Translations under genes and position numbers: made by a program
Part shown: positions 52,230 through 60,802 of the stretch, piece after piece
How positions within the stretch are numbered: position 1 is the first letter of the stretch
How the letters are laid out: each line of letters opens with the position of its first letter
Assembly (NCBI RefSeq): GCF_015477765.1
Contig: NZ_JADLQQ010000006.1
Span: 372,001-436,000, forward strand
Length of the DNA stretch: 64,000 nucleotides
Source: Nocardia transvalensis
GTDB lineage: Bacteria > Actinomycetota > Actinomycetes > Mycobacteriales > Mycobacteriaceae
Direction of reading: 5' to 3'
The notes under the pieces: model-generated
Databases searched by the model: none
What the model saw: only the letters and a program-made list of their open reading frames with translations
Told to the model about the DNA's origin: nothing

Positions 52230-53095
52230 TAGGCGCCGGTACGCAACCTTGCTCCCGGCCCGGTGCCGTCCACGTCGGTGAAGCCGTATCGTGTCGCGAG
52301 GTCGGCGGTGGTCTGGGTTCCGCCCGATCGGTCGAGCGTCTCGGGGTCGGCTGCCAGGGCGGCTACGCCCCGGCCGACGAAGCGTGGGGACTCGGCGTGC
52401 GTGATATCGAACGTTCCCTCGCCCGGGATGTCGACGACGGTTCGGCCGTCGTCGGTTGTGCGTGCTCCGCTGGCGAGCAGTTCGGTGCGCACCAATCCCG
52501 GCCAGACCGATATGACCGCGACGCCGTGTGGTTGAAGCTCGACCGCCATATCGGCCGTCATCTTGTCCAATGCGGCCTTCCCGACGCCGTAGACGACGTT
52601 GTGGCCGTAGGACACCGCGCCCGACGAGGAGATGTTGACGACCACCGCACCCGGCCGTTGGGCCTTGAACAGGAGGGGAGCGGCGTACACACCGGCGACA
52701 TAGTGCGATCGGAGCCCGATCCCGAGCACCTGATCCCAGGCCTGCAACGGCAGCTCCCAGAACGGTTTATGCAGCCACTGGGCGAGATCCGGGGCCGAGA
52801 AGACGTTGTTCACCAGGATGTCGAGGCGTCCCTGTTCGGCGTCGACCCGGCCGAACAGCGCCGCCACTTGCTCGTCGTCGTGATGATCGCACTGCACCGG
52901 GATGCCGGTGCCGCCGAGTGCGGTCACCTCTGCTGCCGTCTCGGAGATCGTGCCGGGAAGCGGTCCGGGAGCGACGGTGCGTCCGGTGAGATACACCGTC
53001 GCGCCCGCGGCGCCGAGCTCCAGCGCGATGCCCTTGCCCACGCCTCTGCTCGCGCCGGTGACGACGGCGACCTTTCCCGACAGCGGCTGGGACAT
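52229..53095 (-). CDS. short-chain dehydrogenase/reductase
   Basis: A 288-residue classical SDR. The cofactor motif is VTGASRGVGKG at 12-22, the NNV segment holds the structural Asn, and the Ser-Tyr-Lys triad appears as NISSSGAVSYGHNVVYGVGKAA, with the Tyr before GVGK. It would reduce or oxidise an alcohol or ketone with NAD(P). A C-terminal tail (TADLATRYGFTDVDGTGP) recalls the human DHRS1-like subgroup. It is the first gene of a coupled pair with the small protein and lies 56 bases from the methyltransferase. Confidence 0.88.
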   Translation of the reverse strand: MSQPLSGKVAVVTGASRGVGKGIALELGAAGATVYLTGRTVAPGPLPGTISETAAEVTALGGTGIPVQCDHHDDEQVAALFGRVDAEQGRLDILVNNVFSAPDLAQWLHKPFWELPLQAWDQVLGIGLRSHYVAGVYAAPLLFKAQRPGAVVVNISSSGAVSYGHNVVYGVGKAALDKMTADMAVELQPHGVAVISVWPGLVRTELLASGARTTDDGRTVVDIPGEGTFDITHAESPRFVGRGVAALAADPETLDRSGGTQTTADLATRYGFTDVDGTGPGARLRTGA

Positions 53096-53151
53096 CGCTT
53101 CCTCCGGCAAGATCTGGGGTCCGACACTGGGCACGATTATGCCTGTCGCGG

Positions 53152-53976
53152 TTAGGGTTTGTATCCGACCGCGGCGAAATTGCCCGGCCGCCCCTGGTCG
53201 GTCGGGTCCACCGGTTCCTCGGGTCGCCAGTCGGCGGCGTAGACGAGGCCGGGTTCGACGAGTTCGAAGCCATCGAAGAGCGCCGCGATGTCGTCGCGAT
53301 CGCGCATCGTGAGGGGATCCGATGTCTCGCTGTACATTTCGGCGATCTCGGCGGCGAGCCGCTTCAGCTCGTCGCCGACCTCCGACATCGAGGCGTGGCT
53401 CATGGCCACGTAGCTGCCCGAGGGGAGCCGGTCGCGCAGCCGCGCCATCAGCTCCTGCGGGCGGTCGGCGTCCGGTATGAACGGCCATACGCTGACGATC
53501 AACAGGCCCAGCGGCTGATCGAAATCGATCAGCCGACGGGTGTCGGGGTGGTCCAGGATGAGGTCGGGATCGCGCAGGTCGGCCTCGATCACCGCGACGC
53601 TGTCCATGACCTGTTGTTGCCGCAACAGCTCGTCGGCGCGGTTGACCGCCTCCAAGTCGTTGTCCACGTAGACAACTCGGCTGTCGGGCGCACCGATCCG
53701 GCTGATCTCGTGCGTATTACCGGCGGTGGGCAGGCCCGAGCCGATGTCGAGGAACTGCCGAATCCCCTGCGCCACCATGAATTTCACGGCCCGCCGCAGA
53801 AAGGCCCGATTGTGGTGGGCCCATACGTCCGCATACGGGAACACCTGGTACAGGTGCTCGGCAAAGATCTTGTCAACCCCGAACACGGCCTCGCCGGACA
53901 AATAGTAGTGGTACAGCCGCGCGGCCGACGGTCGGCTGGCGTCGATCTCACGGGGTTCGAAGTCGGGGGCGTTCAT
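53152..53976 (-). CDS. SAM-dependent methyltransferase, DUF574 family
   Basis: A 274-residue member of the actinobacterial DUF574 (Methyltransf_19) family. The N-terminus has SRPSAARLYHYYLSG, typical of the group, and the SAM motif is FLDIGSGLPTAGNTHEIS, followed by VVYVDNDLEAV. The C-terminal part ends LVYAADWRPEEP. The natural substrate of these proteins is largely unknown. The family is widely multiplied in Nocardia and Streptomyces. The ATG at 53976 has GAGG-type sequence just upstream. Confidence 0.88.
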   Translation of the reverse strand: MNAPDFEPREIDASRPSAARLYHYYLSGEAVFGVDKIFAEHLYQVFPYADVWAHHNRAFLRRAVKFMVAQGIRQFLDIGSGLPTAGNTHEISRIGAPDSRVVYVDNDLEAVNRADELLRQQQVMDSVAVIEADLRDPDLILDHPDTRRLIDFDQPLGLLIVSVWPFIPDADRPQELMARLRDRLPSGSYVAMSHASMSEVGDELKRLAAEIAEMYSETSDPLTMRDRDDIAALFDGFELVEPGLVYAADWRPEEPVDPTDQGRPGNFAAVGYKP

Positions 53977-54082
53977 CCCAGGGCTCCTCGATAGTGCAGC
54001 ACGTGCAAAGGCTAGCCCCCATCGAGCCGAACTGCGTTGGGAAAAACGGACTTAGACGCGAATCCCCATGTCAGAACGACGC

Positions 54083-55633
54083 CTACATCGGGAACAGGTT
54101 GTGTTTGCGCGGGTTCGGGCGGCGAACGGCCTCCTTGTCGCGCAGGAGGCGCAGGGCCTTGCGGATTTCGAGGCGGGTCTGCGACGGCTCGATGACCGCG
54201 TCGATATAGCCGCGCTCGGCCGCGATCCACGGGGTGGCAATCGTGGTGTTGTAGAGGTCGATCATCTGCTGCCGCACCGCCTCTCGCTGCTCGGGCGGGG
54301 CGGCGTCGAGTTGACGGCGGCCGACGACGCCGACCATGCTCTCCGCGCCCATCACCGCGATCCGCGCGGTCGGCCATGCCAGGCTGATATCGGCGCCGAG
54401 CTGTTTGCAGCCCATCACCGCATAGCCGCCGCCGTAGGCCTTGCGCACGACCACGGTCACGATCGGCACGGTCGCCTCGATCACCGCCCGGAAGAAGCGT
54501 CCGCCGCGCTTGATCACCCCGTTGCGTTCCTCCTGCAGGCCCGGCAGCACACCAGGGGTGTCGACCACGAACACCAGCGGCAATCCGAAGGCATCACACA
54601 TGCGAATGAAATTCGTTGCCTTGTCCGAACATTGGGCATCGAGCGCACCGCCCAGCACCAGCGGCTGATTGGCGATCACGCCGATGCTGCGCCCGTCCAC
54701 GCGCGCGAATCCAGTGATCAGATTCTGTGCGGTCACCGCGCCGATCTCATGGAAGTCGCCGTCGTCGAAGATGCGCAGCAGGACCTCGTACATGTCGTAG
54801 CCGGCCTTGTCCGAATCCGGGATGATCCGGTCCAGCTCGAGATCGTGCTCCGTAGGTTCGGGTTCCAGGCCGGGATTGACGATCGGCGGCTGTTCCAGAC
54901 AGCTGGACGGAAGATAGCTCAAGTACCTGCGCACCCAGTCGAAGGCGTCCTTTTCGGACGGCGCGATGTGATGGATGGTGCCGTTGCGGGCCAGTACCGC
55001 GGCGCCGCCGAGCTCCTCGGCGGTGACCTCCTCACCGGTCACCGCTTTGATGACCTCCGGTCCGGTCACGAACATGTACGAGTTCTCCGTGGCGACCAGC
55101 ACATCCATGTTCACCGGCCCGTACACCGACCCGGCCGCACATTTGCCCAGCATCACCGCCACCATCGGCACGAAACCCGTCAAATCCTCCGCCCGTCGGC
55201 ACATCAGTGCGTACCAGGCCAGCGAGGCGACCGCGTCCTGGATGCGGGCACCGCCGGAATCGTTGATCATCACCAGTGGGCAGGCGTTCTTGTGGGCGAA
55301 TTCCGTCGCAGCGGCGACCTTGCGGCCGAACATCTCGCCGACCGACCCGCCGTACACGGTCTGGTCGTGCGCTATCACGACCACTGGGCGGCCGTCGATA
55401 TGGCCGCGCCCGGTGACTACGCCGTCGCCGTAGAAGGCGTCGGGGCTACCGGGCTGGCGCATCAGCGCCCCGGTTTCGACGAAACTTCCCGGATCCAGCA
55501 GCATCCGTATGCGTTCGCGGGCACTGGGAATGCCTTTGTTGCGGCGTTTGTCGATTCCGGCCTGTCCCGCCGGTTCGTCCGCGATTTCGAGGAGTTTGTG
55601 CAGCTCCTGCAGTTTGTCCCGGGTGACCGTCAT
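54083..55633 (-). CDS. acyl-CoA carboxylase beta subunit (carboxyltransferase)
   Basis: A 516-residue biotin-dependent carboxyltransferase of the AccD/PccB type. It transfers carboxyl from biotin to acetyl-, propionyl- or longer acyl-CoA, giving malonyl- or methylmalonyl-CoA and similar extender units. The N-terminal RIRMLLDPGSFVETG, the oxyanion segments GGARIQDAV and GGGYAVMG, and the ending RKHNLFPM are characteristic. The ATG at 55633 gives the usual N-terminus (VTRDKLQELHKLL); a more upstream start adds 18 residues with a less typical sequence. No alpha or epsilon subunit is adjacent, so it must pair with a distant biotin subunit. Could supply lipid precursors. Confidence 0.9.
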   Translation of the reverse strand: MTVTRDKLQELHKLLEIADEPAGQAGIDKRRNKGIPSARERIRMLLDPGSFVETGALMRQPGSPDAFYGDGVVTGRGHIDGRPVVVIAHDQTVYGGSVGEMFGRKVAAATEFAHKNACPLVMINDSGGARIQDAVASLAWYALMCRRAEDLTGFVPMVAVMLGKCAAGSVYGPVNMDVLVATENSYMFVTGPEVIKAVTGEEVTAEELGGAAVLARNGTIHHIAPSEKDAFDWVRRYLSYLPSSCLEQPPIVNPGLEPEPTEHDLELDRIIPDSDKAGYDMYEVLLRIFDDGDFHEIGAVTAQNLITGFARVDGRSIGVIANQPLVLGGALDAQCSDKATNFIRMCDAFGLPLVFVVDTPGVLPGLQEERNGVIKRGGRFFRAVIEATVPIVTVVVRKAYGGGYAVMGCKQLGADISLAWPTARIAVMGAESMVGVVGRRQLDAAPPEQREAVRQQMIDLYNTTIATPWIAAERGYIDAVIEPSQTRLEIRKALRLLRDKEAVRRPNPRKHNLFPM

Positions 55634-55830
55634 CCGTGACCGAGGCCCTTTCCAAGTCGGATTGTGCGATCGAATGTGCCGTTTCATATCGCTGGAGCCT
55701 CCCTTGGGCGGCGAATCTCGCCCGGGGGCACTGTTCCGGTACGCGATGGCCGACCGGACGTCGCGAGGGTAGCAGCCGGATCACCGGCCGCAGACCAGCC
55801 ATGGCAGTGTGTCCCGGTCGGCCTGGGCGC

Positions 55831-56739
55831 TTATTCGCGTATGGCGGTCGCGATCCCCAGCCAGTCGTCCGCATGTAGCCCGCGGCGGGAGGCGGGATCG
55901 TATCGGCACAGAAGCGTCGGCACCCTGGACACATCGTGCAGGCGGAATCCGCAGGAGCCGAGCAATGCGTCGAGTTCTGCCGAGGTGAAGCCGGACCGGA
56001 AGGGTTCGCCGAGACGCGCCACGATGCGCGACAGCCAGCGAGCACCCCGCCATGGGGTGGTGCCGGTAATGACGTCCGGGTCGATGTAGTCGAGCACCAG
56101 TCGGCTGCCCGGCGCGCACACGGCGGCGAGGTCGTGCATCGTCGCGCGGATTGCATCAACCGGGAGATACGTTGTCACGCCTGTCCACACGATCAGGGAC
56201 GGAACGCCGGGGTCTAACCCATTGGCCAGCAGGCGCTCACGGAGGTCGTCCTTCTGGAAGTCGCAGGCGACCCAGGTGAGCGGTGGGCGGTGCTGGGGAA
56301 ACAGCTGCTCGAATCTGGCGCGCTTGGCCTTCTGCGTCGATGGTGCGTCGACTTCGAAGATTCTCGTTGTGGCATCGGCTGTGCGCAGGCTGGTCGTGTC
56401 GAAACCGGCACCGAGCAACACGCTCTGCCGCACCCCGGCGGCGACCGCCGCACGGTACGCGTCGTCGACATAGCGGACCCGGAGCACCGTGTGGGCCTGC
56501 AGCCCGCCGACCAGCCGGTCCAGACAATAGATCGCGCCGCGCGCAATGAGCGGATGCGACAGCATCATCCGCAACGCGGGATCGCGGACGAAGCGGTGCG
56601 AGTACCGATCGTCGAGCAGCCTGCGGTCGTGTGGATGGACCGTTTCCGCGGCACGCTGCGCCGCCGTGAACTCCGCCGTCCAGCTGGGTTTGCGGTCCAG
56701 CCGCCGGGTCAGCACCTGCCCCCGCGCCATGCGAATCAC
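55831..56739 (-). CDS. SAM-dependent methyltransferase (leucine carboxyl/PPM1-like)
   Basis: A 302-residue class I methyltransferase of the actinobacterial LCMT/PPM1-like family, with the GAGFDTTSLR SAM-binding motif, FEVDAPSTQKAKRAR, and VWTGVTTYLPVDAIR. These proteins O-methylate carboxyl or hydroxyl groups in small molecules and are often multiplied in Mycobacteria and Nocardia. An ATG at 56730 is an alternative start. It ends 197 bases from the carboxylase and begins 15 bases from the end of the EEP-family gene. No pathway is evident. Confidence 0.85.
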   Translation of the reverse strand: MIRMARGQVLTRRLDRKPSWTAEFTAAQRAAETVHPHDRRLLDDRYSHRFVRDPALRMMLSHPLIARGAIYCLDRLVGGLQAHTVLRVRYVDDAYRAAVAAGVRQSVLLGAGFDTTSLRTADATTRIFEVDAPSTQKAKRARFEQLFPQHRPPLTWVACDFQKDDLRERLLANGLDPGVPSLIVWTGVTTYLPVDAIRATMHDLAAVCAPGSRLVLDYIDPDVITGTTPWRGARWLSRIVARLGEPFRSGFTSAELDALLGSCGFRLHDVSRVPTLLCRYDPASRRGLHADDWLGIATAIRE

Positions 56740-56752
56740 TCTAGAGCGGGCA

Positions 56753-56788
56753 GGCTAGCTGGCGGAAGGCATGCTGTGCTCCTCGGGC
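56753..56788. repeat. direct repeat copy 1 (3' end of EEP gene)
   Basis: The 36 bases here match those at 57977-58012 at 34 positions, including 28 in a row, and cover the last codons and stop of the EEP-family gene. The same bases end the wax ester synthase gene, which is unrelated in fold. Confidence 0.75.
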
Positions 56789-57789
56789 ACTCGAGCTGAA
56801 TTCGATCTGGACGCCTGCCGTCGTGCGGAGGGGCAGCGAGGGGCTGGTGCCGGGGTCACCTGGAATGTCGACGCGACGGCGCGGTGATCCGACGGCCACG
56901 GTGAGATGACGACGTCGGCGTGGGGTCCGCCGAAGTCGCCCGGCAACGGTTGTGCGGGTGCGGGTTCGGCGATCACCTTGCTGTCGAGGGTTGTCGATGG
57001 GCCTGCGGCATAGACGAAGTCGATCCGGTCGTGTACCTCGTTGGCCTCCACCGAAGGTGACGGATAGCCCGGGGTCCACGTGTAGGCGGGTTTTGCAATC
57101 GAATCGGAGTGCCGTTCGCGCAACGAATCTCGGAAACCGAGCTCGGCCAGCCGGGCTGATACCGGCCAGCGCAGCTCACGGTCGAACGGGCGCGGGGTGA
57201 CGGCCGCGGTGGCTGCGGTCCAGTCCAGGTGGGAAGGCACGTTGAAGTCCCCGGTGAGGAACACCGGAACACCCGAATTGGCCAGCGCCGGAAGCGAATT
57301 GAATCTACCGGCCATTTCCTTCATGTGGTACTGCTCATTGGCGAGGACCTTCTCGGCGGTGGCGCCGTCGCGAAGGTCGTACGGGCCATAGGGGTACGGC
57401 CGCAGATGGACGTTGCTCACCGCCACCACCCGACCGGGCGACACCTCCACGTAGACGTAGTCGGAGCTGCCCTGCGGCACGATGATCGGATGCTTGCTGA
57501 TGATCTGCAGGGGTGCGTGAACATGCTTCCAGCCCAGGTCGTTCGCCAGCCGATTCAGGTTGTTGTTGGATTCCTGCACGCCCACGATGTCCGCGCCAGA
57601 GGCAACGATTGCTTCGGACACCTTCTTGAAGTCCACCCGGGTCCCACCTACCCAGATGTTGAACGTCATCACCGTCACCTGAGTGGTGGGCGGTTGTGCC
57701 GAGGCCCGATGTGCCGGTGTGGGACCGAGCCCGAGGACGGCGGCCAACACACCCGCCAGAACCGTGATGAGCCAGGAGTGTCGAGACAT
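56755..57789 (-). CDS. secreted EEP-family hydrolase (endonuclease/exonuclease/phosphatase)
   Basis: A 344-residue DNase I-like hydrolase. A signal peptide (WLITVLAGVLAAVLGLGP) is followed by the EEP motifs VTVMTFNIWVGG, VGVQESNNN, FLTGDFNVPSH and the terminal SPWPSDHRAVASTF. It may cleave phosphodiester or phosphate bonds outside the cell. The ATG at 57789 follows AAGGAG. The last residues (VPEEHSMPSAS) are nearly identical to the end of the wax ester synthase that follows upstream, although the folds are unrelated; 28 identical bases underlie this, so its natural end was probably replaced by recombination. A palindrome lies just upstream of the start. Confidence 0.85.
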   Translation of the reverse strand: MSRHSWLITVLAGVLAAVLGLGPTPAHRASAQPPTTQVTVMTFNIWVGGTRVDFKKVSEAIVASGADIVGVQESNNNLNRLANDLGWKHVHAPLQIISKHPIIVPQGSSDYVYVEVSPGRVVAVSNVHLRPYPYGPYDLRDGATAEKVLANEQYHMKEMAGRFNSLPALANSGVPVFLTGDFNVPSHLDWTAATAAVTPRPFDRELRWPVSARLAELGFRDSLRERHSDSIAKPAYTWTPGYPSPSVEANEVHDRIDFVYAAGPSTTLDSKVIAEPAPAQPLPGDFGGPHADVVISPWPSDHRAVASTFQVTPAPAPRCPSARRQASRSNSARVPEEHSMPSAS

Positions 57790-57807
57790 GTGCAACTCCT
57801 TCCGTAG

Positions 57808-57823
57808 CGTGACCAAGGTCACG
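57808..57823. promoter_or_regulatory. palindrome upstream of EEP hydrolase
   Basis: CGTGACC and GGTCACG flank a 2-base centre, a perfect 16-base palindrome 19 bases upstream of the start codon of the EEP-family gene. Size and place suit a dimeric repressor's operator. Confidence 0.5.
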
Positions 57824-57976
57824 GTAGGAGTGGCGTGTGAAACGATGGCATATCACTGATATCCCGTTCGGAAACAAGCAGCCAACACCGCGCCCGAATC
57901 CATTGCACAGCAACTATTTCCGGCAGGTACGGGAGGCCGTCACCGAGGTCACCCGCTTCTACGCGAGCCGGGACTT

Positions 57977-58012
57977 CGCTAGCCCGCGGAAGGCATGCTG
58001 TGCTCCTCGGGC
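57977..58012. repeat. direct repeat copy 2 (3' end of wax ester synthase gene)
   Basis: The second copy of the 36-base repeat, covering the end codons of the wax ester synthase (PEEHSMPSAG). In the synthase the tail reads on smoothly from the conserved domain, so this copy is likely the original. Confidence 0.75.
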
Positions 58013-59373
58013 AGTAGCAGGGTGGTGAGTTCGTCCAGGGCCGTGTCCAGGGCGTGGGTGAATTCGGTCAGCGGGGGAAGTTTGTCGGCCGCGCCGAGGA
58101 TGCCGAAATGGAGGGCGTCGGTGTAGCCGACGCAGGTGACGTTGAACGAATTGCCGTGCATCAGTAGCGAAATCGGGTACAGCGCCTCGAGTCGCGCGCC
58201 GTTCCAGTACAGCGGTCGGCGTGGACCGGGGACATTGGAGACGCCCATGGGATGGGAGGAGGGCATGCGGTCGAAGCCGACATTCAGCCCGAGAATCCAG
58301 GGCAGGGTGACCGCGAGGCCGTAGCCGATCGCCGCATTCGGGGACAGGCCGGTCATGTGCCGCTTCGCCGCATCGATGGACCGCTTCACGGCTGTCAGCC
58401 GCTCGCGCGGGTCGGCGATATCGGTGGCGAGCGCGGTGAACATCATGCCCGCGCGGGTGCCCAGCCGGTCGTCGTCCTGCTCGCGTAGATCCATGGGAAC
58501 ACCCGCGGTCAAGGTGCGCGCGGGCAAGTGGCCATGGGCGTCGAGGTATCCGCGCAGCGCGGTCGACACCAGGTAGAGCACGATGTCGTTGATCGTGCAC
58601 TCACCGGCCTTGGCGAGCCGCTTGAACAGCGCCAGATCATAACGGCGCGTGGACAGATCGCGGCGCCCCGTGATCGGACCGTCGAAGATCGACGGCGGCT
58701 GCTCGTAGGCGCGCTGGGCCGCGGTCCGTCGACCGCGTGCCCGCCGCAGTGCGTCACGTCCGGCACCGCCGATACCGCGCAGCACCTCCAGAACCCCGCG
58801 CAGGGCCACCAGCACCACCCGCAGCGGATTCGACGAAGTGCGTTGCGGCGGCGCATCGTTCGCACGGCCGACGGTGAAAAGATGTGGTGTCTCGCGGTCG
58901 TCGGGATCGGTGGAGAAGGTGTCGGTGAACAGCCGCATCAGCGATGCGCCGTCGAACAGGCTGTGATGCACCTTCAAGATGAGCGCGAACCGATCCGCGC
59001 CCAGGCCCTGGACCAGATGGATCTCCCACGGCGGCCGCCGCAGATCGAGCTGCTGCTGGTGGATCCGGGTGGCCAGTTCCAGCAACTGCTCGTGGCCGCC
59101 GGGCTGCGGCAGCTCCCAGGTGCGGATGTGCTCACCCAGATTCACCTCGTCGACCTCGCGCACCAGCGACGCCAACCGGCTCACCGGCACCAGATTCCAC
59201 GGCCGGGGCAGCTCGGCGGGAGCGGCGACCTGGGCGAGCCAGCGCCGCACGAAGCGGTCGGCGTCGCCGTCGGGTGCGGTGAACTCCATCAGAAATGCGA
59301 CATGCATGGGCATATCGGGCGATTCGAGCGACAGCCAGACGCCGTCGGTCGCCGACAACCGGTGCAGGGACAT
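57979..59373 (-). CDS. wax ester synthase / diacylglycerol acyltransferase
   Basis: A 464-residue WS/DGAT enzyme that esterifies acyl-CoA to diacylglycerol or fatty alcohol for storage lipid. The active-site motif HHxxxDG is HHSLFDG at 136-142; the second conserved block is NDIVLYLVSTALRGYL, and the PLYWNGARLEALYPIS region near the end is typical. The N-terminal MSLHRLSATDGVWLSLE fits the family start. It lies 30 bases after the P450 gene with an AGAAAGGA ribosome site. Nocardia typically hold many paralogues, and the preferred acceptor cannot be told from sequence. Confidence 0.92.
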   Translation of the reverse strand: MSLHRLSATDGVWLSLESPDMPMHVAFLMEFTAPDGDADRFVRRWLAQVAAPAELPRPWNLVPVSRLASLVREVDEVNLGEHIRTWELPQPGGHEQLLELATRIHQQQLDLRRPPWEIHLVQGLGADRFALILKVHHSLFDGASLMRLFTDTFSTDPDDRETPHLFTVGRANDAPPQRTSSNPLRVVLVALRGVLEVLRGIGGAGRDALRRARGRRTAAQRAYEQPPSIFDGPITGRRDLSTRRYDLALFKRLAKAGECTINDIVLYLVSTALRGYLDAHGHLPARTLTAGVPMDLREQDDDRLGTRAGMMFTALATDIADPRERLTAVKRSIDAAKRHMTGLSPNAAIGYGLAVTLPWILGLNVGFDRMPSSHPMGVSNVPGPRRPLYWNGARLEALYPISLLMHGNSFNVTCVGYTDALHFGILGAADKLPPLTEFTHALDTALDELTTLLLPEEHSMPSAG

Positions 59374-59403
59374 GGAAATCCTTTCTCGGGCGACACGTCC
59401 CGG

Positions 59404-60756
59404 TCAGCCGCGGGGAATCAGATCCAGTCGCATGCCGATCGGAATGGTCGCGAAGTGGAAGCGGTCCTTCGGCGGTTGCGCACCCGCGGGCAACCGCACG
59501 TCGAAGGTCCGGCACACCATGCTGACGACGTTCTTGATCTCCAGCAGCGCCAGGCCGCGCCCGGGGCAGAATCGCGGGCCGGAGCCGAACGGCGTGGACG
59601 CTTCCGGGCGGTGATTGCCGCCGCCGTCGCGCAGCCAGCGGTCCGGGTCGAAGGTGAGCGGATCGCTGAAGTTCTCCTCCTGCAACCCGGGGTGCTGGAC
59701 GTTGATGATCACCCAGGTGCCCGCGGGGATCGCCGCACCGCCCAGGACGGTGTCGCGGACCGTTTCGAGTCCGATCAGCGGCGTGGTCGGACGCAGCCGC
59801 ATCGATTCGGCGGCGACGGCTTCCAGATACGGCTGCCGCTCCAGCGCCGACGGAATCTCGGCCACCTCGTCGCGGATGCGCTGCTGCACCTCGGGATGTC
59901 CCGCGAGGTGATACAGCAGCCAGGCCATCGCATTGCTGGTGGTGTCCTGACCGGCGACGAGGATGGTGAGCGCCTCGGCGAAAAGCTCGTCGTCGGTGAA
60001 GGTTTCGTTGCCGTCGGGGGCGAGCAGCAGGGCCTCGATGAAGTTCGTCGGGCTTTCGGGCAGGTTCTGTCGGGCGCGCGCAATGACCTCGTCGAGGTCC
60101 CTGCGGATCGCCGCGAGTGCCCGGTCCAGCGCCCGGTCGGCGGGCAGCTTCACATAGCGCCAGTACGGGAACGGGGTGGCCATGCGGCGGTTGATGGTCG
60201 GGAAGATCAGTTCCAGGTGCTGCTGGATGACGTCGCCGGATTGCTCGATGGTGTTGATGTCGTAGTCGAAGGTCAGTTTGGCGGTGACGTCGACCGTGTA
60301 GCGGGTCAGGTCGGCCCGAATATCGGTGGGCGGCAACGACAGCCAGCGCCGCCGCAGGCGCTCGGTGATGGTCTCCAGGGTGGGGTGGAATCCGCGCAGA
60401 TGACCGGCGTTGAAGGCGGGCATCGCCAGCTTGCGCCGCCGCCGCCACGCATCGCCCTCCAGTGAGAACAATCCGTTGGAGCCCATCTCGTCCATGATCG
60501 ACTCGATCACCGACTGCCGGCGGAACCCGCTGGGGCGATCGCGCAGCACCTCGCGGATCAGGTCGGGATCGCTGACCACCACGACGGGCTTACCCGCCAT
60601 GTCGACACGGTAGAGCGAACCGAATTCCCCGGCCCACTCCTCGAGGCGCCGATGCAGCAGCGTCGGCCACAGTTGCGGCAGATTTCCTACCAGCGGCCAG
60701 CCACCGGGCCCCGGTAGCTCGGTCAGAGACAGCTCTCGCGACGTGGTGGTGGACAC
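59404..60756 (-). CDS. cytochrome P450
   Basis: A 450-residue P450 with the haem cysteine C397 in FGSGPRFCPGRG, the I-helix AGQDTTSNAM, ExxR as ESMRLR, and FDPDRWLR. All catalytic landmarks are canonical, unlike the first P450 of the window. The GTG at 60756 starts ahead of the conserved proline-rich LPGPGGWPLVGNLP; longer readings would run into the glycosyltransferase region. It is possibly co-transcribed with the wax ester synthase, which suggests a fatty substrate, for example a hydroxylated acyl chain, as inference. Confidence 0.92.
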   Translation of the reverse strand: MSTTTSRELSLTELPGPGGWPLVGNLPQLWPTLLHRRLEEWAGEFGSLYRVDMAGKPVVVVSDPDLIREVLRDRPSGFRRQSVIESIMDEMGSNGLFSLEGDAWRRRRKLAMPAFNAGHLRGFHPTLETITERLRRRWLSLPPTDIRADLTRYTVDVTAKLTFDYDINTIEQSGDVIQQHLELIFPTINRRMATPFPYWRYVKLPADRALDRALAAIRRDLDEVIARARQNLPESPTNFIEALLLAPDGNETFTDDELFAEALTILVAGQDTTSNAMAWLLYHLAGHPEVQQRIRDEVAEIPSALERQPYLEAVAAESMRLRPTTPLIGLETVRDTVLGGAAIPAGTWVIINVQHPGLQEENFSDPLTFDPDRWLRDGGGNHRPEASTPFGSGPRFCPGRGLALLEIKNVVSMVCRTFDVRLPAGAQPPKDRFHFATIPIGMRLDLIPRG

Positions 60757-60802
60757 CAGCGGAGCGTATCGCCGGCGCAGCTCGGACGCGAAAGCAGAAC
60801 CG

